DNA of 53,509 bases from Helicobacteraceae bacterium (GTDB lineage: Bacteria; Campylobacterota; Campylobacteria; Campylobacterales; SZUA-545), in the NCBI GenBank assembly GCA_031275395.1, contig JAISOU010000074.1:1-53509 (forward strand). The letters are read 5' to 3'. The notes beneath the pieces are model-generated. The model saw only the letters and a list, made by a program, of their open reading frames with translations, did not search any database and was not told the DNA's origin. Position 1 is the stretch's first letter. Every line of letters begins with the position of its first letter. The translations under genes were made by a program, and so were the position numbers. Shown piece by piece: positions 37,526-46,231 of the stretch.

Positions 37526-38217
37526 ACCGATAGATGTTTTTTAATAACGTCGTCGTTTAGATCGCCAATACGCCCGCTTGCCGCCGCCGCTCCGCGCTCT
37601 AATATATAAAAATAATCGCCGTGCCGCCGCGCAAAGGGCAATTTTTGCTCGATTAACAATGCGGTTATCCCCTCTTCTTTTGTTAGATAGTCGATCACGC
37701 CGCCAATCTCGGCTACAATATTGGGCTGAATCCCCTCCCCGGGTTCGTCTAAAATCAAAAACTTCGGCTCGATACAAAGCGCGCGCGCAATCGCGAGTTG
37801 CTGCTGTTGCCCTCCCGAAAGATCGCCTCCTTTTCTATTGCGCATATCCTTTAGAACGGGAAAAAGATCGTATATCTTACTAGGAATCTTTTTCGTCTTG
37901 TTGCGATTTGCCAATATACCAATTTCAAGATTTTCGCGCACGCTCAAAGAAGAGAATATCTCCCGTCCCTGCGGTACGTAACCAATCGCGAGATTTGCGC
38001 GCTCGTAAGGCGGGCGATCGGTTATATCGCGCCCCTCGTAGATCAACCTTCCGCTCTCTATTGGCAATAGACCCATAATCGCTTTGCATAGCGTCGTTTT
38101 TCCTACGCCGTTTCTGCCCATTAAGCAGGTGCATTTGCCCCGTTTGCACTCCAGATCGACGTCCCATAGAGTATGGCTTTGGTTGTAATATTGATTGAGC
38201 TTTTCGATCTTTAGCAT
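37522..38217 (-). CDS. urtE: Urea ABC transporter ATP-binding protein UrtE
   Basis: 231 aa LivF-like ATPase. Walker A GRNGVGKT (near 33-41), signature LSGGQQQQLAIARAL, Walker B FLILDEPGEG. It ends one gene before ureD and begins directly at the urtD stop. Together with UrtD it powers import through UrtBC. Confidence 0.94.
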   Translation of the reverse strand: MLKIEKLNQYYNQSHTLWDVDLECKRGKCTCLMGRNGVGKTTLCKAIMGLLPIESGRLIYEGRDITDRPPYERANLAIGYVPQGREIFSSLSVRENLEIGILANRNKTKKIPSKIYDLFPVLKDMRNRKGGDLSGGQQQQLAIARALCIEPKFLILDEPGEGIQPNIVAEIGGVIDYLTKEEGITALLIEQKLPFARRHGDYFYILERGAAAASGRIGDLNDDVIKKHLSV

Positions 38218-38994
38218 CTATTCGCCTAGATAAACTTTTCTTACCTGTTCGTTTGCCTGAACGCTCTGCATAGAACCTTCCGCTAGCGTCGATCCCTCGT
38301 GAAGCACGGTAACTTTCGCGTCCAGACTGCGAATAAACTCCATATCGTGTTCTACTACCACGACCGCGTGATCTTTTGCAAGCGCGGTAAGAATCTCCCG
38401 CGTTTTTTCCACCTCTGCGCTTGTCATACCCGCCACAGGCTCGTCGATAAGCATCAGTTTTGGATTTTGCATGATAAGCGCCCCTATCTCCAACCACTGC
38501 TTTTGTCCGTGCGAAAGCGCGCCCGCCGCGAAATAAGCGCGATCGCTTAAGCCGATTAGTTCCGCCGTTTGCGCGATCTTATCCTTTTGTTCGCTTGTAG
38601 AGCGCGCGAATAGCTTTTTGAAAAACCGCTTATCCGCCTGCATAGATAGCTCAAGATTTTCAAAAACCGTGAGATTTGTAAATACCGTAGGCTTTTGAAA
38701 CTTGCGCCCGATTCCAAGCTCGGCTATGCTCGGCGGATCAAGTTTAGTCAGATCGACCGCCTTTGCGAATATCGCCTGTCCGCTATCCGGTTTCGTTTTT
38801 CCCGTAATTACGTCCATCATTGTCGATTTACCCGCCCCGTTCGCGCCGATAACGCAACGAAGCTCCTTGTAGTCGATTGTCAGCGAAAGAGAGTTTAGCG
38901 CTTTGAAGCCGTCGAAACTGACCGTTATATCGTCCAACAGCAAGATTCGATCGCCCGCTTCAAGCTCGCCGATAAACTCCGAGTTAATTTTCAT
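38218..38994 (-). CDS. urtD: Urea ABC transporter ATP-binding protein UrtD
   Basis: LivG-like ATPase. Walker A GANGAGKS, a SHGQKQWLEIGALIM signature and Walker B LMLIDEPVAGM. I start it at the ATG at 38994 (MKINSEFIGEL, 258 aa), which overlaps the urtC stop as ATGA. A longer frame to 39186 encodes Arg-rich sequence antisense-like to nothing known and overlapping urtC, and is rejected. Confidence 0.94.
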   Translation of the reverse strand: MKINSEFIGELEAGDRILLLDDITVSFDGFKALNSLSLTIDYKELRCVIGANGAGKSTMMDVITGKTKPDSGQAIFAKAVDLTKLDPPSIAELGIGRKFQKPTVFTNLTVFENLELSMQADKRFFKKLFARSTSEQKDKIAQTAELIGLSDRAYFAAGALSHGQKQWLEIGALIMQNPKLMLIDEPVAGMTSAEVEKTREILTALAKDHAVVVVEHDMEFIRSLDAKVTVLHEGSTLAEGSMQSVQANEQVRKVYLGE

Positions 38995-40085
38995 CTCGCG
39001 CCTCGCCTCGCGAATAATCCCGCAATGCCTTTTGGCAAAAAGAGCGTGGATAACGCAAACATACCGCCAAGCGCGTAAAGCCAATAATCCGCCAGCGCGG
39101 AGGCAAAATAACTGCTCGCATAATTCACGGCAAACGCGCCTACGATTGCGCCCCAAAGAGAGCCGCGCCCGCCGATCGCCACCCAAACGATAAGCTCGAT
39201 CGACGTTAAAGTCGAAAAGCGATCTGGATTGATAATGCCCACTTGCGGCACATACAAAGCCCCCGCCACGCCCGCCAAAATCGCCGCGACGACAAAGATA
39301 AATAGCTTATAGCCTACTATGCGGTAACCAAAAAATCCCACTCGGCTTTCGCCGTCGCGGATTGCCGCTACGACGCAACCTAGTTTTGAATTGATAATAA
39401 ACCGACAGATCGCGTAGCTTACGATCAGCGCAAAAAACGAAGCCCATAACAGCGCGGCGCGGGTATATGAGCTTTGCAGATCAAAACCGAAAATATCTTT
39501 AAAGTCGGTTAATCCGTTACTGCCGCCAAAGCCCAGATCGTTTAGAGAAAACGCCTGCCATAAAGCGAAAGTCAAAGCCTGCGTGATAATCGAAAGATAT
39601 ACTCCCGTGACCTTAGATTTAAACGCCAAGAAGCCAAAAATAAACGCCAAAATACCGGGTATAGCAATCGTCATAGCGACGGCAAAAAACGCGTTGTCAA
39701 AGCCAAGCCAAAACCAAGGCAACTCTTTATAGTTCATAAACACCATAAAATCGGGCAACACAGGATCGCCATATACGCCGCGATCGCCGATCTGACGCAT
39801 AAGGTACATCGCAAAAGCGTAGCCGCCCAACGCGAAAAACGCTCCATGCCCTAAACTAAGTACGCCCAGATAACCCCACAAAAGATCGAGCGAAAGCGCC
39901 AGAAGCGCAAAAGCCAGATATTTACCGATAAGCGTAACGGTATATCCCGTAATATGAAAAATCGAATCGGGCGGAATCAGTAAATTTGCCGCGCTAATAA
40001 CGACGACGATAACAAAGAGCGCTCCAAGCGTAATAAAACCGCCTCTGTCGCGTTTGAAAAGCCCGATTAAAATAGGTTCTCTCAT
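38991..40085 (-). CDS. urtC: Urea ABC transporter permease UrtC
   Basis: 364 aa LivM-like inner-membrane permease with about ten hydrophobic spans. YTVTLIGKYLAFALLALSLDLLWGYLGVLSLGHGAFFALGGYAF is the characteristic branched-chain/urea permease segment; near the C-terminus ELIVWVAIGGRGSLWGAIVGAF. One stop-start contact with urtB, ATGA overlap with urtD. Confidence 0.94.
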   Translation of the reverse strand: MREPILIGLFKRDRGGFITLGALFVIVVVISAANLLIPPDSIFHITGYTVTLIGKYLAFALLALSLDLLWGYLGVLSLGHGAFFALGGYAFAMYLMRQIGDRGVYGDPVLPDFMVFMNYKELPWFWLGFDNAFFAVAMTIAIPGILAFIFGFLAFKSKVTGVYLSIITQALTFALWQAFSLNDLGFGGSNGLTDFKDIFGFDLQSSYTRAALLWASFFALIVSYAICRFIINSKLGCVVAAIRDGESRVGFFGYRIVGYKLFIFVVAAILAGVAGALYVPQVGIINPDRFSTLTSIELIVWVAIGGRGSLWGAIVGAFAVNYASSYFASALADYWLYALGGMFALSTLFLPKGIAGLFARRGAR

Positions 40086-41660
40086 CTACTCCTCCGCGTC
40101 CCGTCCCTTTTGGGGGAAAAGCCCTCGCGGACGCTTTTGGATAAAGAGAATCACAAAAACCAATATTAAGATCTTCGCTAACATCGCGCCCGCAAACGGC
40201 TCCAAAATCTTGTTTAATTCGCCCAACGTCAATGCGCCGAGCGCCGCGCCCCAAAGATTGCCCACGCCGCCAAAAACGACGACCATAAAGGAATCGACGA
40301 TATATGCCTGCCCCAAGTTTGGGCCTACGTTGGTAAGTTGGCTAAGCGCCACGCCCGCCATACCCGCAACGCCCGATCCGATCCCAAAAGTAAGCGCGTC
40401 GATAAAGCCAGTATTGATCCCCATAGCCTGCGCCATCGATCGGTTTTGCGTAACGGCGCGCACCTTTAAGCCAATCGAGGTTTTATTTAAAAGAAACATC
40501 ACGAGCGCGAAAACCAAAACCGCGAAAATCAGAATATAAAAGCGGTTGTAAGTAAGCGATAAAAAACCGTTGATTTCAAACGATCCGCTCATCCAAGCGG
40601 GCGTTTGTACGTCGCGGTTTTGCGCCGAAAAACAGGTTCTCGCCAGTTGCTGCAAAATTAAACTTATGCCGAAGGTGGCCAGCAAAGCCTCTAACGGACG
40701 GGCGTAAAGACGACGCAAAACCAATCTTTCTATCAAAACGCCTACAAAAGCGCTAACTAAAAACGCCGACGGAATCGCGATCAGAACCGAATATTCGATC
40801 AAGTTCGGCGCCCATTGTTGCAACGCGTATGTAGTATATGCGCCGATCATAATCAGCTCGCCGTGCGCCATATTGATCACCTTCATAACGCCAAAAGTGA
40901 TAGCTAACCCGATCGCGGCAAGCAGTAAAATCGAACCCGCGCTAAGTCCAAAATACAAGGTTTCTAATGCGCGGTAAAAACTCTGTTTGCTCTCTATTTT
41001 TTCTATCGATCGCGCTATCGCCTCTTTGTATGGTTCGTCCTCGATCGCGCTTAACTCCTTCAAAGTCGTCAGCGCTTTAGGCGACATATAACCGCCAAGC
41101 TCTACGATCGTCTTTAACCGATCCTCCGCGCCATACCTTCTCGCGCCTAAAACGGCGAGCGATTGCGCCAAAATCTCTCTGATCGTTTCGTCGCTCTCTT
41201 TTTCATAAGCGTTTTTAAGTAAAGAGAGATCCTTTTCCTCGACGTTGTTTAACGCCTCTTTTGCCGCGTGTAGTCTTGTTTTTGGATCGCTTGCGAAGAG
41301 ATTCGCGGCGATCAGCGCCGATCTTAGAACGTTTCTTAACCTATTGTTGATTGTGATCTTTTGCGGCGGATTATTTTCGTCTATCGTTAGAGGATCGCCG
41401 CCGATAACCTCTAAATAATTTGAATCCGATAAGAAAAATAGTTTGTCGTCGATCTTATAAAGGTTCCCCGCAAGCATTTGCTCCAGTATGCGCAAAAAAC
41501 GATCGTCTTGCGCGTAGTTTTCGCTAAGAGCCGCGATCGCCTCTTCTTTTTGCGCGAAACTCGAAGCCTCTTTCAGCGCGCTTAAATCTTCCTCTAAACT
41601 CGCCCCGAAAGAAAACGCGATAAAAAACGAATAAAAAAATACCCAGCAAAAGAGCTTCAT
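40086..41660 (-). CDS. urtB: Urea ABC transporter permease UrtB
   Basis: 524 aa. A signal-like N-terminus and a long soluble helical domain (about 20-235) precede the LivH-like permease (about 240-524: LAITFGVMKVINMAHGELIMIGAY, VVVFGGVGNLWGAALGAL). The extra periplasmic domain is the usual mark of UrtB compared with LivH. It is separated from urtA by 68 nt containing a strong stem-loop. Confidence 0.94.
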   Translation of the reverse strand: MKLFCWVFFYSFFIAFSFGASLEEDLSALKEASSFAQKEEAIAALSENYAQDDRFLRILEQMLAGNLYKIDDKLFFLSDSNYLEVIGGDPLTIDENNPPQKITINNRLRNVLRSALIAANLFASDPKTRLHAAKEALNNVEEKDLSLLKNAYEKESDETIREILAQSLAVLGARRYGAEDRLKTIVELGGYMSPKALTTLKELSAIEDEPYKEAIARSIEKIESKQSFYRALETLYFGLSAGSILLLAAIGLAITFGVMKVINMAHGELIMIGAYTTYALQQWAPNLIEYSVLIAIPSAFLVSAFVGVLIERLVLRRLYARPLEALLATFGISLILQQLARTCFSAQNRDVQTPAWMSGSFEINGFLSLTYNRFYILIFAVLVFALVMFLLNKTSIGLKVRAVTQNRSMAQAMGINTGFIDALTFGIGSGVAGMAGVALSQLTNVGPNLGQAYIVDSFMVVVFGGVGNLWGAALGALTLGELNKILEPFAGAMLAKILILVFVILFIQKRPRGLFPQKGRDAEE

Positions 41661-41693
41661 AACCTATCCTACAATTAACTTCGCCGTTTTTTA

Positions 41694-41717
41694 GCCAAGC
41701 CTCAAAAGAGGCTTGGC
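41694..41717 (-). promoter_or_regulatory. Perfect stem-loop between urtA and urtB
   Basis: Ten-bp arms GCCAAGCCTC/GAGGCTTGGC with a 4-nt loop. On the transcript strand the stem is followed by TAAAAAACGG and not by a T-run, so it is unlikely to be an intrinsic terminator. It more likely stabilises the urtA mRNA end or attenuates read-through, giving more binding protein than permease. Confidence 0.6.
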
Positions 41718-41728
41718 GCTATCTTAAA

Positions 41729-42988
41729 CTACTTCAAGCATTTTTTGGTTTTGACGTTGTAGTTGCCGCAAGAGATCGGTTTTGTCCAATCCGCCTCAAG
41801 ATCGCGGCTTCCCTCCAAAAAGTCGCTCCAAGCGTCGCCATTGACTAACCCGCCGGTCTGCCAAACGACCTCGAATTGTCCGTTCGCTTGGATTTCGCCG
41901 ATCAGAACGGGTTTTGTGATATGGTGATTTTTTAGCATTGTCGAAGTTCCCCCCGTAAGATTAGGGACGCTTACGCCGATAATCGCGTCGGAAACTTTGG
42001 CGACGTTGGTAGTTTTCGCCTTTTCGACCGCTTTAACCCACATATTAAAGCCGATATAGGTCGCCTCCATTGGATCGTTTGTTACGCGCTTATTGTCTTT
42101 AATAAAAGTTTTCCAACTTTTGATAAAAGCGTCGTTCGCGGGGGATTTGACGCTTTGAAAGTAGTTCCACGCCGCTAAATGCCCGACAAGCGGTTTGGTA
42201 TCCACGCCCGCTAACTCCTCTTCGCCTACGGAAAAGGCGATTACGGGGATAGAATCGGCGTTGATGCCCTGATTGGCAAGCTCTTTGTAAAACGGGACGT
42301 TTGCGTCGCCGTTGATCGTGGATACGACCGCCGTTTTCTTGCCCGCGCCGCCGAACTTTTTAATGTCGCTAACTATGCTCTGCCAGTCGCTATGCCCAAA
42401 GGGGGTGTAGTTGATCAGAATATCCGCGTCTTTAACGCCTTTAGACTTCAGATAGGTTTCTAAAATCTTATTGGTCGTTCTCGGATAAACGTAATCCGTT
42501 CCCGCTAACACCCACCGTTTTACGCCGACCTCGTTCATCAGGTAATCGACTGCGGGGATCGCTTGCTGATTAGGAGAGGCGCCGGTATAAAAGATGTTTT
42601 TGGAAGACTCTTCGCCTTCGTATTGCACGGGATAGAAAAGTAAACCGTTAAGCCGCTCGAAGACGGGCAAAACAGATTTGCGCGACACGCTCGTCCAACA
42701 GCCAAAAACGACGTCCACCTTGTTTTTGGATAAAAGCTCTTCGGCTTTTTCGGCGAAGAGCGGCCAATTTGAAGCGGGATCAACGACTACGGCTTCTAGT
42801 TTCTTGCCTAGCAAACCGCCCTTTTTATTCTGCTCCTCAATCAGCAGAAGAACGGTGTCTTTTAACGTCGTTTCCGAGATCGCCATCGTTCCAGATAACG
42901 AATGAAGGACGCCGACCTTGATCGTATCGGCGGCGTGAACCGTCGCAAAAGCAACCAGTAAGGCTACAACTAATCGTATGAATTGCAT
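41729..42988 (-). CDS. urtA: Urea ABC transporter substrate-binding protein UrtA
   Basis: Periplasmic urea-binding protein, 419 aa from the ATG at 42988, which has AAGGAG 5-8 nt upstream. Signal peptide MQFIRLVVALLVAFATVHA, predicted cleavage before ADTIKVG. The mature part begins as in UrtA/FmdD proteins (IKVGVLHSLSGTMAISE), with VDVVFGCWTSVSRKSVLPVFE and LLFYPVQYEGEESSKNIFYTGA. An in-frame start at 43048 lies in the control region and is rejected. First gene of the eleven-gene urea operon. Confidence 0.95.
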   Translation of the reverse strand: MQFIRLVVALLVAFATVHAADTIKVGVLHSLSGTMAISETTLKDTVLLLIEEQNKKGGLLGKKLEAVVVDPASNWPLFAEKAEELLSKNKVDVVFGCWTSVSRKSVLPVFERLNGLLFYPVQYEGEESSKNIFYTGASPNQQAIPAVDYLMNEVGVKRWVLAGTDYVYPRTTNKILETYLKSKGVKDADILINYTPFGHSDWQSIVSDIKKFGGAGKKTAVVSTINGDANVPFYKELANQGINADSIPVIAFSVGEEELAGVDTKPLVGHLAAWNYFQSVKSPANDAFIKSWKTFIKDNKRVTNDPMEATYIGFNMWVKAVEKAKTTNVAKVSDAIIGVSVPNLTGGTSTMLKNHHITKPVLIGEIQANGQFEVVWQTGGLVNGDAWSDFLEGSRDLEADWTKPISCGNYNVKTKKCLK

Positions 42989-43017
42989 AAACGCTCCTTG
43001 CGGAAGAAATGTAAAAA

Positions 43018-43081
43018 CAATGGTTACTATACAACCAATTGATCTCAAATCGGACTATATAAGCGCTTAAAAAATAAGCGC
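43018..43081. promoter_or_regulatory. Two inverted repeats upstream of urtA (candidate operators)
   Basis: First repeat, 43018-43041: arms CAATGGTT and AACCAATTG around TACTATAC, leaving a TATAGT hexamer (minus strand) in the centre, so a bound protein would cover the -10 region. Second repeat, 43063-43081: GCGCTTA/TAAGCGC with a 5-nt loop. The order from urtA is RBS, first repeat, second repeat. Regulator unknown. Confidence 0.45.
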
Positions 43082-43292
43082 CTAAATCAGATCGGGCGGC
43101 TTACTCGATAAATTGGCGATTTAATTCGGCAAGCAAGACAATCTTTGCGAGCAAAAGGGATCGAAACGGCGTTTTCGCGTTCAGGAGGTTATATTTTTGG
43201 CAAAAAATTGCGCTTCGCAAAAGAAATCGCGGCGTTTTATTGTATTTAGGGCGAAATAATTGACAAAATGCAAAAAAAAGCGGCAAAAACCT
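43082..43292 (+). other. Intergenic region with a possible 20-codon leader ORF
   Basis: Between divergent urtA and the small plus-strand gene. AGGAGG (43183-43188) precedes a TTG at 43197 by 8 nt, opening a 20-codon frame that ends at 43259 and encodes a basic peptide (MAKNCASQKKSRR...). TTGACA follows at 43259. The peptide may be a leader or chance; there is no coding evidence beyond the ribosome site. Confidence 0.2.
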
Positions 43293-43320
43293 TTGACATG
43301 CCCAAAAAATGCGCTAGAAT
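43293..43320 (+). promoter_or_regulatory. Near-consensus sigma-70 promoter
   Basis: TTGACA (43293-43298), 16-nt spacer, TAGAAT (43315-43320), and about 33 nt later GGAGG before the ATG at 43360. It is one of the best promoter matches in the window. Confidence 0.7.
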
Positions 43321-43359
43321 TGCTCGTCGAAATTGTTTTTATAGGAGGACATATAGGAT

Positions 43360-43710
43360 ATGAACAGCAAAGCAAGTCTAGATCGCGCGCTGACGCTTTA
43401 TCTGGAGAAGAAATACAGCAAAGTTTTTCTCACGCCCGACGACGTCAAACGCGAAACGCTGGTCAATCCCAATATCGTTCCTAGCACTTCGGATAAACAC
43501 AACACTTGGTTGCTCCGAGACATAGTAGAGTTTCTTAATCGCCCATTTTACTCCAGAGAGATTCGCCAAATGGGGCGCAGAGAGAAAAAAGAGTATGTAA
43601 TTCGCGCCACCACCGAAACGCTAAACGGTATGTGGGGAAAAAAGATTTCCATCGCCAATACAGCCGCGTTGGAAGCCTCTTTTAATCGAGAAGAGCGAGA
43701 AGTCGCTTAA
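43360..43710 (+). CDS. Small conserved-looking protein of unknown function
   Basis: 116 aa, basic and soluble, with no signal peptide, membrane segment or cysteine. I do not recognise it. It has a near-consensus promoter and an AGGAGG-type ribosome site, so it is probably well expressed. Visible segments: LYLEKKYSKVFLTPDDVKRETLV, SDKHNTWLLRDIVEFLNRPFYS, REIRQMGRREKKEYVIRATTETLNGMW. It stands alone, divergent from the urea operon, and its 3' end overlaps that of the MidA-like gene by 29 nt. Confidence 0.75.
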   Translation: MNSKASLDRALTLYLEKKYSKVFLTPDDVKRETLVNPNIVPSTSDKHNTWLLRDIVEFLNRPFYSREIRQMGRREKKEYVIRATTETLNGMWGKKISIANTAALEASFNREEREVA

Positions 43711-44671
43711 ACTTTTCGCCTAGTTGGGCGGGGTCTAAAAGGGCGCGAATGCGCCCTACTTCTTTTATGTATGTCTCAAAACCCGCTTTTTCTTGGTATA
43801 GATTAAGCAAATCGGTAAGCCCCATTTCCAGTAGAGCGGTATTTTGCGTTTTAATCTCCGCGTTTGCAAAACCCGCGCCTAAAAACGCTTGCTTAATATG
43901 CCAAAACGGCGCGTCGGCGCTCAGATCGGCTTGCGCGAAATATGGCGAAAGCGTTTTTAACTCAAAAAGCGGCAAAACTTTGTGCTTCGCGTAAATCCTC
44001 GCCGAAAAATCGTTGCGCGGCGCGATTTCGCCATAGTCGAAGGTCATAAACGCAATCTTTTCAAAGCGTCGTTTCAGCGCCGAAGCGAACTCCTCGTAAC
44101 CGCAAAAAAGCTCTCCCCTAATTATGCCTAGCTCTCTTGCCTTTTCAATCGTCTGGCGATCGGCCTCTTTCCACTCGATAACGCCGTTTCCAACAAAAGC
44201 GATCTTCTCGCCGTCAATCAGATCGAAAGCAAACGCGTCAAATAGTTCGTTGGCGTAGATAAACGCCGTTTTCGCCTCGATATGTTTGATCGAAGGAACG
44301 ATTAGCGGATCGATCGCCTCGCCAAAACTCGCGCTTAAATACCTTTTTTGCTTTTCGCGTAGCGCCGCGATCGGCTCGATGATCGCAAACTTTAGAGTAT
44401 TTAGCAGGCGCGGCTCTAACGTATGGATAAATTGGATTACATCGGCGATCAGCCGCCCGTCGTGCGCTCCAAACTCGATCACGATCGCGTTTTCCGATAA
44501 ACGGGCGCTTTCTATCTGTCGTATTATAAAGTTGGCGATCGCGCCGCCAAAAAATGGCGTAACGCTAACGCTGGTGTAAAAATCCCCGCGTTTTCCTATC
44601 GCGGGCGCTTTCATATAGTAACCCTCCACGCCGTAGAGCCATTCGCGGACGTAATCGCAAAAGCGAACCAT
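43682..44671 (-). CDS. MidA/NDUFAF7-like SAM-dependent methyltransferase
   Basis: COG1565-type protein arginine methyltransferase-like, about 329 aa. In mitochondria the homologue NDUFAF7 methylates a complex I subunit; the bacterial substrate is unknown. The family segments GKRGDFYTSVSVTPFFGGAIANFI, IVIEFGAHDGRLIADVIQFI and FIYANELFDAFAFD are visible. The ATG at 44671 shares a base with the argD stop (TAATG), preferred to an ATG 15 nt upstream. Confidence 0.88.
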   Translation of the reverse strand: MVRFCDYVREWLYGVEGYYMKAPAIGKRGDFYTSVSVTPFFGGAIANFIIRQIESARLSENAIVIEFGAHDGRLIADVIQFIHTLEPRLLNTLKFAIIEPIAALREKQKRYLSASFGEAIDPLIVPSIKHIEAKTAFIYANELFDAFAFDLIDGEKIAFVGNGVIEWKEADRQTIEKARELGIIRGELFCGYEEFASALKRRFEKIAFMTFDYGEIAPRNDFSARIYAKHKVLPLFELKTLSPYFAQADLSADAPFWHIKQAFLGAGFANAEIKTQNTALLEMGLTDLLNLYQEKAGFETYIKEVGRIRALLDPAQLGEKFKRLLALLD

Positions 44672-45846
44672 TACAGATCGCGACAAGCCGCTTCAAGCCG
44701 CTTAAAGCCTTTGTTGATCTCCTCTTGAGCGATCGTTAGCGGCGGCAAAAGGCGAATATGATTCGCGCCGGCGCGCAAAACGAGAACGCGCTTTTCGTGC
44801 GCTTTGTCCAAAATAGCCTTTTGCGTCAGCGCGTCTTTGGCTACGATCGCCTTCATTAGCCCAAGCCCCGTTACGCCGATAAAAAGGTTTGGAAAGTTAA
44901 GCGCCAGCGATCGGCACATATCGCCAAAATAGTCGATCGAGCGTTGCAAAGCCCCGCTTTTTTGCATCTCCTCTAAAACCGCCAACGTCGTCAAAGCGGC
45001 GCTTGCGGAAAGAAAGTTGCCGCCAAACGTCGAGCCGTGATCGCCGTAGTCGAAAACCTCTTTTAGAGCCGTAACAACCGCGCCAATCGGAACGCCGCCG
45101 CCCAAACCTTTGGCAAAGGTCGTAATATCGGGATAAACGCCGTAGATTTGCGCCGCGCTAAACTCGCCGCACCGATAAACCCCGCATTGGATCTCGTCGG
45201 CGATCAACAGTAGTTTCTTTTTTGAGAGAAACGCGGCAAGTTCTTGCAGCTCTCGTTTATCTAGCGGCGCGATCCCGCCTTCGCCCTGAACTACCTCTAG
45301 CATAACGCCGATTGTTTGGCGATCAACGAGCGTTTCTATCTGCGCTAGATTGTCCGCGTAAACAAAGCCGTCGGGAAAAGGCCCGAAATGTTCGTGAAAT
45401 CTCTCTTGCGCGGTGGCTTTTAGCGTGGCGATCGTCCGCCCGTGAAAGGAGTTTTTCAGCGTAACGATCTTATGCCGTCCGCTTTTTTCGCCAAACTTAC
45501 GCGCTAGCTTGATCGCGCCTTCGTTTGCCTCCGCGCCGCTATTTGCGAAAAAAACGCGGCTATCTTGGGCGCATAACGCCGCGATCTTTTGCGCCAACTC
45601 GATTTGCGGACGGATCAGGTATAGATTCGAGCTGTGCAAAATCTTGGCTGCCTGTTTTGTAATCGTTTCGACCAAACGCGCGTTGTTGTGTCCGATCGAA
45701 TTAACGCCGATCCCGCTTGTAAAGTCGATATAATCGCGCCCGTCTTCGTCGAAAAGCGTCGCGTTTTGCCCGCGCTCAAAGGCGATCTCGCGCCTTGCGT
45801 AGGTATGCAAAACAAACCGATCGTCTAACTCTTTTAAGTCGTCCAT
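44671..45846 (-). CDS. argD: Acetylornithine aminotransferase
   Basis: Class III PLP aminotransferase, arginine synthesis (N-acetylglutamate semialdehyde to N-acetylornithine). 391 aa. RVFFANSGAEANEGAIKLARKFG, NSFHGRTIATLKATAQ, LLIADEIQCGVYRCGEFSA and the PLP lysine in TTFAKGLGGGVPIGA are clear. A related succinyl-diaminopimelate aminotransferase activity is common in the family. Coupled to the MidA-like gene. Confidence 0.95.
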   Translation of the reverse strand: MDDLKELDDRFVLHTYARREIAFERGQNATLFDEDGRDYIDFTSGIGVNSIGHNNARLVETITKQAAKILHSSNLYLIRPQIELAQKIAALCAQDSRVFFANSGAEANEGAIKLARKFGEKSGRHKIVTLKNSFHGRTIATLKATAQERFHEHFGPFPDGFVYADNLAQIETLVDRQTIGVMLEVVQGEGGIAPLDKRELQELAAFLSKKKLLLIADEIQCGVYRCGEFSAAQIYGVYPDITTFAKGLGGGVPIGAVVTALKEVFDYGDHGSTFGGNFLSASAALTTLAVLEEMQKSGALQRSIDYFGDMCRSLALNFPNLFIGVTGLGLMKAIVAKDALTQKAILDKAHEKRVLVLRAGANHIRLLPPLTIAQEEINKGFKRLEAACRDL

Positions 45847-45912
45847 AAATCACTCCTTAGCGCCGCTATTTTAATAAAAATCCCCTCGCTAAATCGATCG
45901 CGCCTAGAAAAG

Positions 45913-46197
45913 TTAAACGCCTATATTGACGAGCGAGAGCGATTTTTTGGGACAATGATAGATACATTTTATGCAACGCGAGCATAGGCTATCGTCGCAT
46001 TTCCACATTTTCGCGCTTACCGTTATCGCCTTATGTTCGCACCACTTTTGACAAGCGCCGCAATATACGCACTTATCGAGATCGTTTTTAACGCCTAAAC
46101 GCGCTTTCATTTTTCTCTTTAAGGACTTATGCCTTAAAGCCGATAGAACAAAAAGCGCGATAACGACAATGGACGCGATCGTAATTACAGTTAACAT
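45913..46197 (-). CDS. Membrane-anchored 2x[4Fe-4S] ferredoxin-like protein
   Basis: 94 aa. One N-terminal membrane helix (about 4-20) and a basic stretch, then two cluster motifs: C43, C46, C49, C53 and C72, C75, C78, C82-Pro; an extra Cys67 is also present. Electron carrier at the inner face of the membrane by the positive-inside rule; partner unknown. Its promoter has four 11-bp-spaced repeats shared in part with the response regulator promoter. Confidence 0.8.
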   Translation of the reverse strand: MLTVITIASIVVIALFVLSALRHKSLKRKMKARLGVKNDLDKCVYCGACQKWCEHKAITVSAKMWKCDDSLCSRCIKCIYHCPKKSLSLVNIGV

Positions 46198-46231
46198 TTT
46201 AACTCCTTGCGTTTGTTTTAATTACGCCGTT

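Noticed and set aside
38995-39186. N-terminal extension of UrtD
   Set aside because: The frame overlaps urtC and is not UrtD-like; the ATG at 38994 has ATGA coupling.
43197-43213. Sigma-54-like TGGCA...TTGC on the plus strand
   Set aside because: Spacing is again one base short, and a good sigma-70 promoter lies between this point and the gene.
43049-43259. Guanidine or urea riboswitch in front of urtA
   Set aside because: I found none of the conserved guanidine-I elements, and the palindromes look like protein operators close to the promoter.
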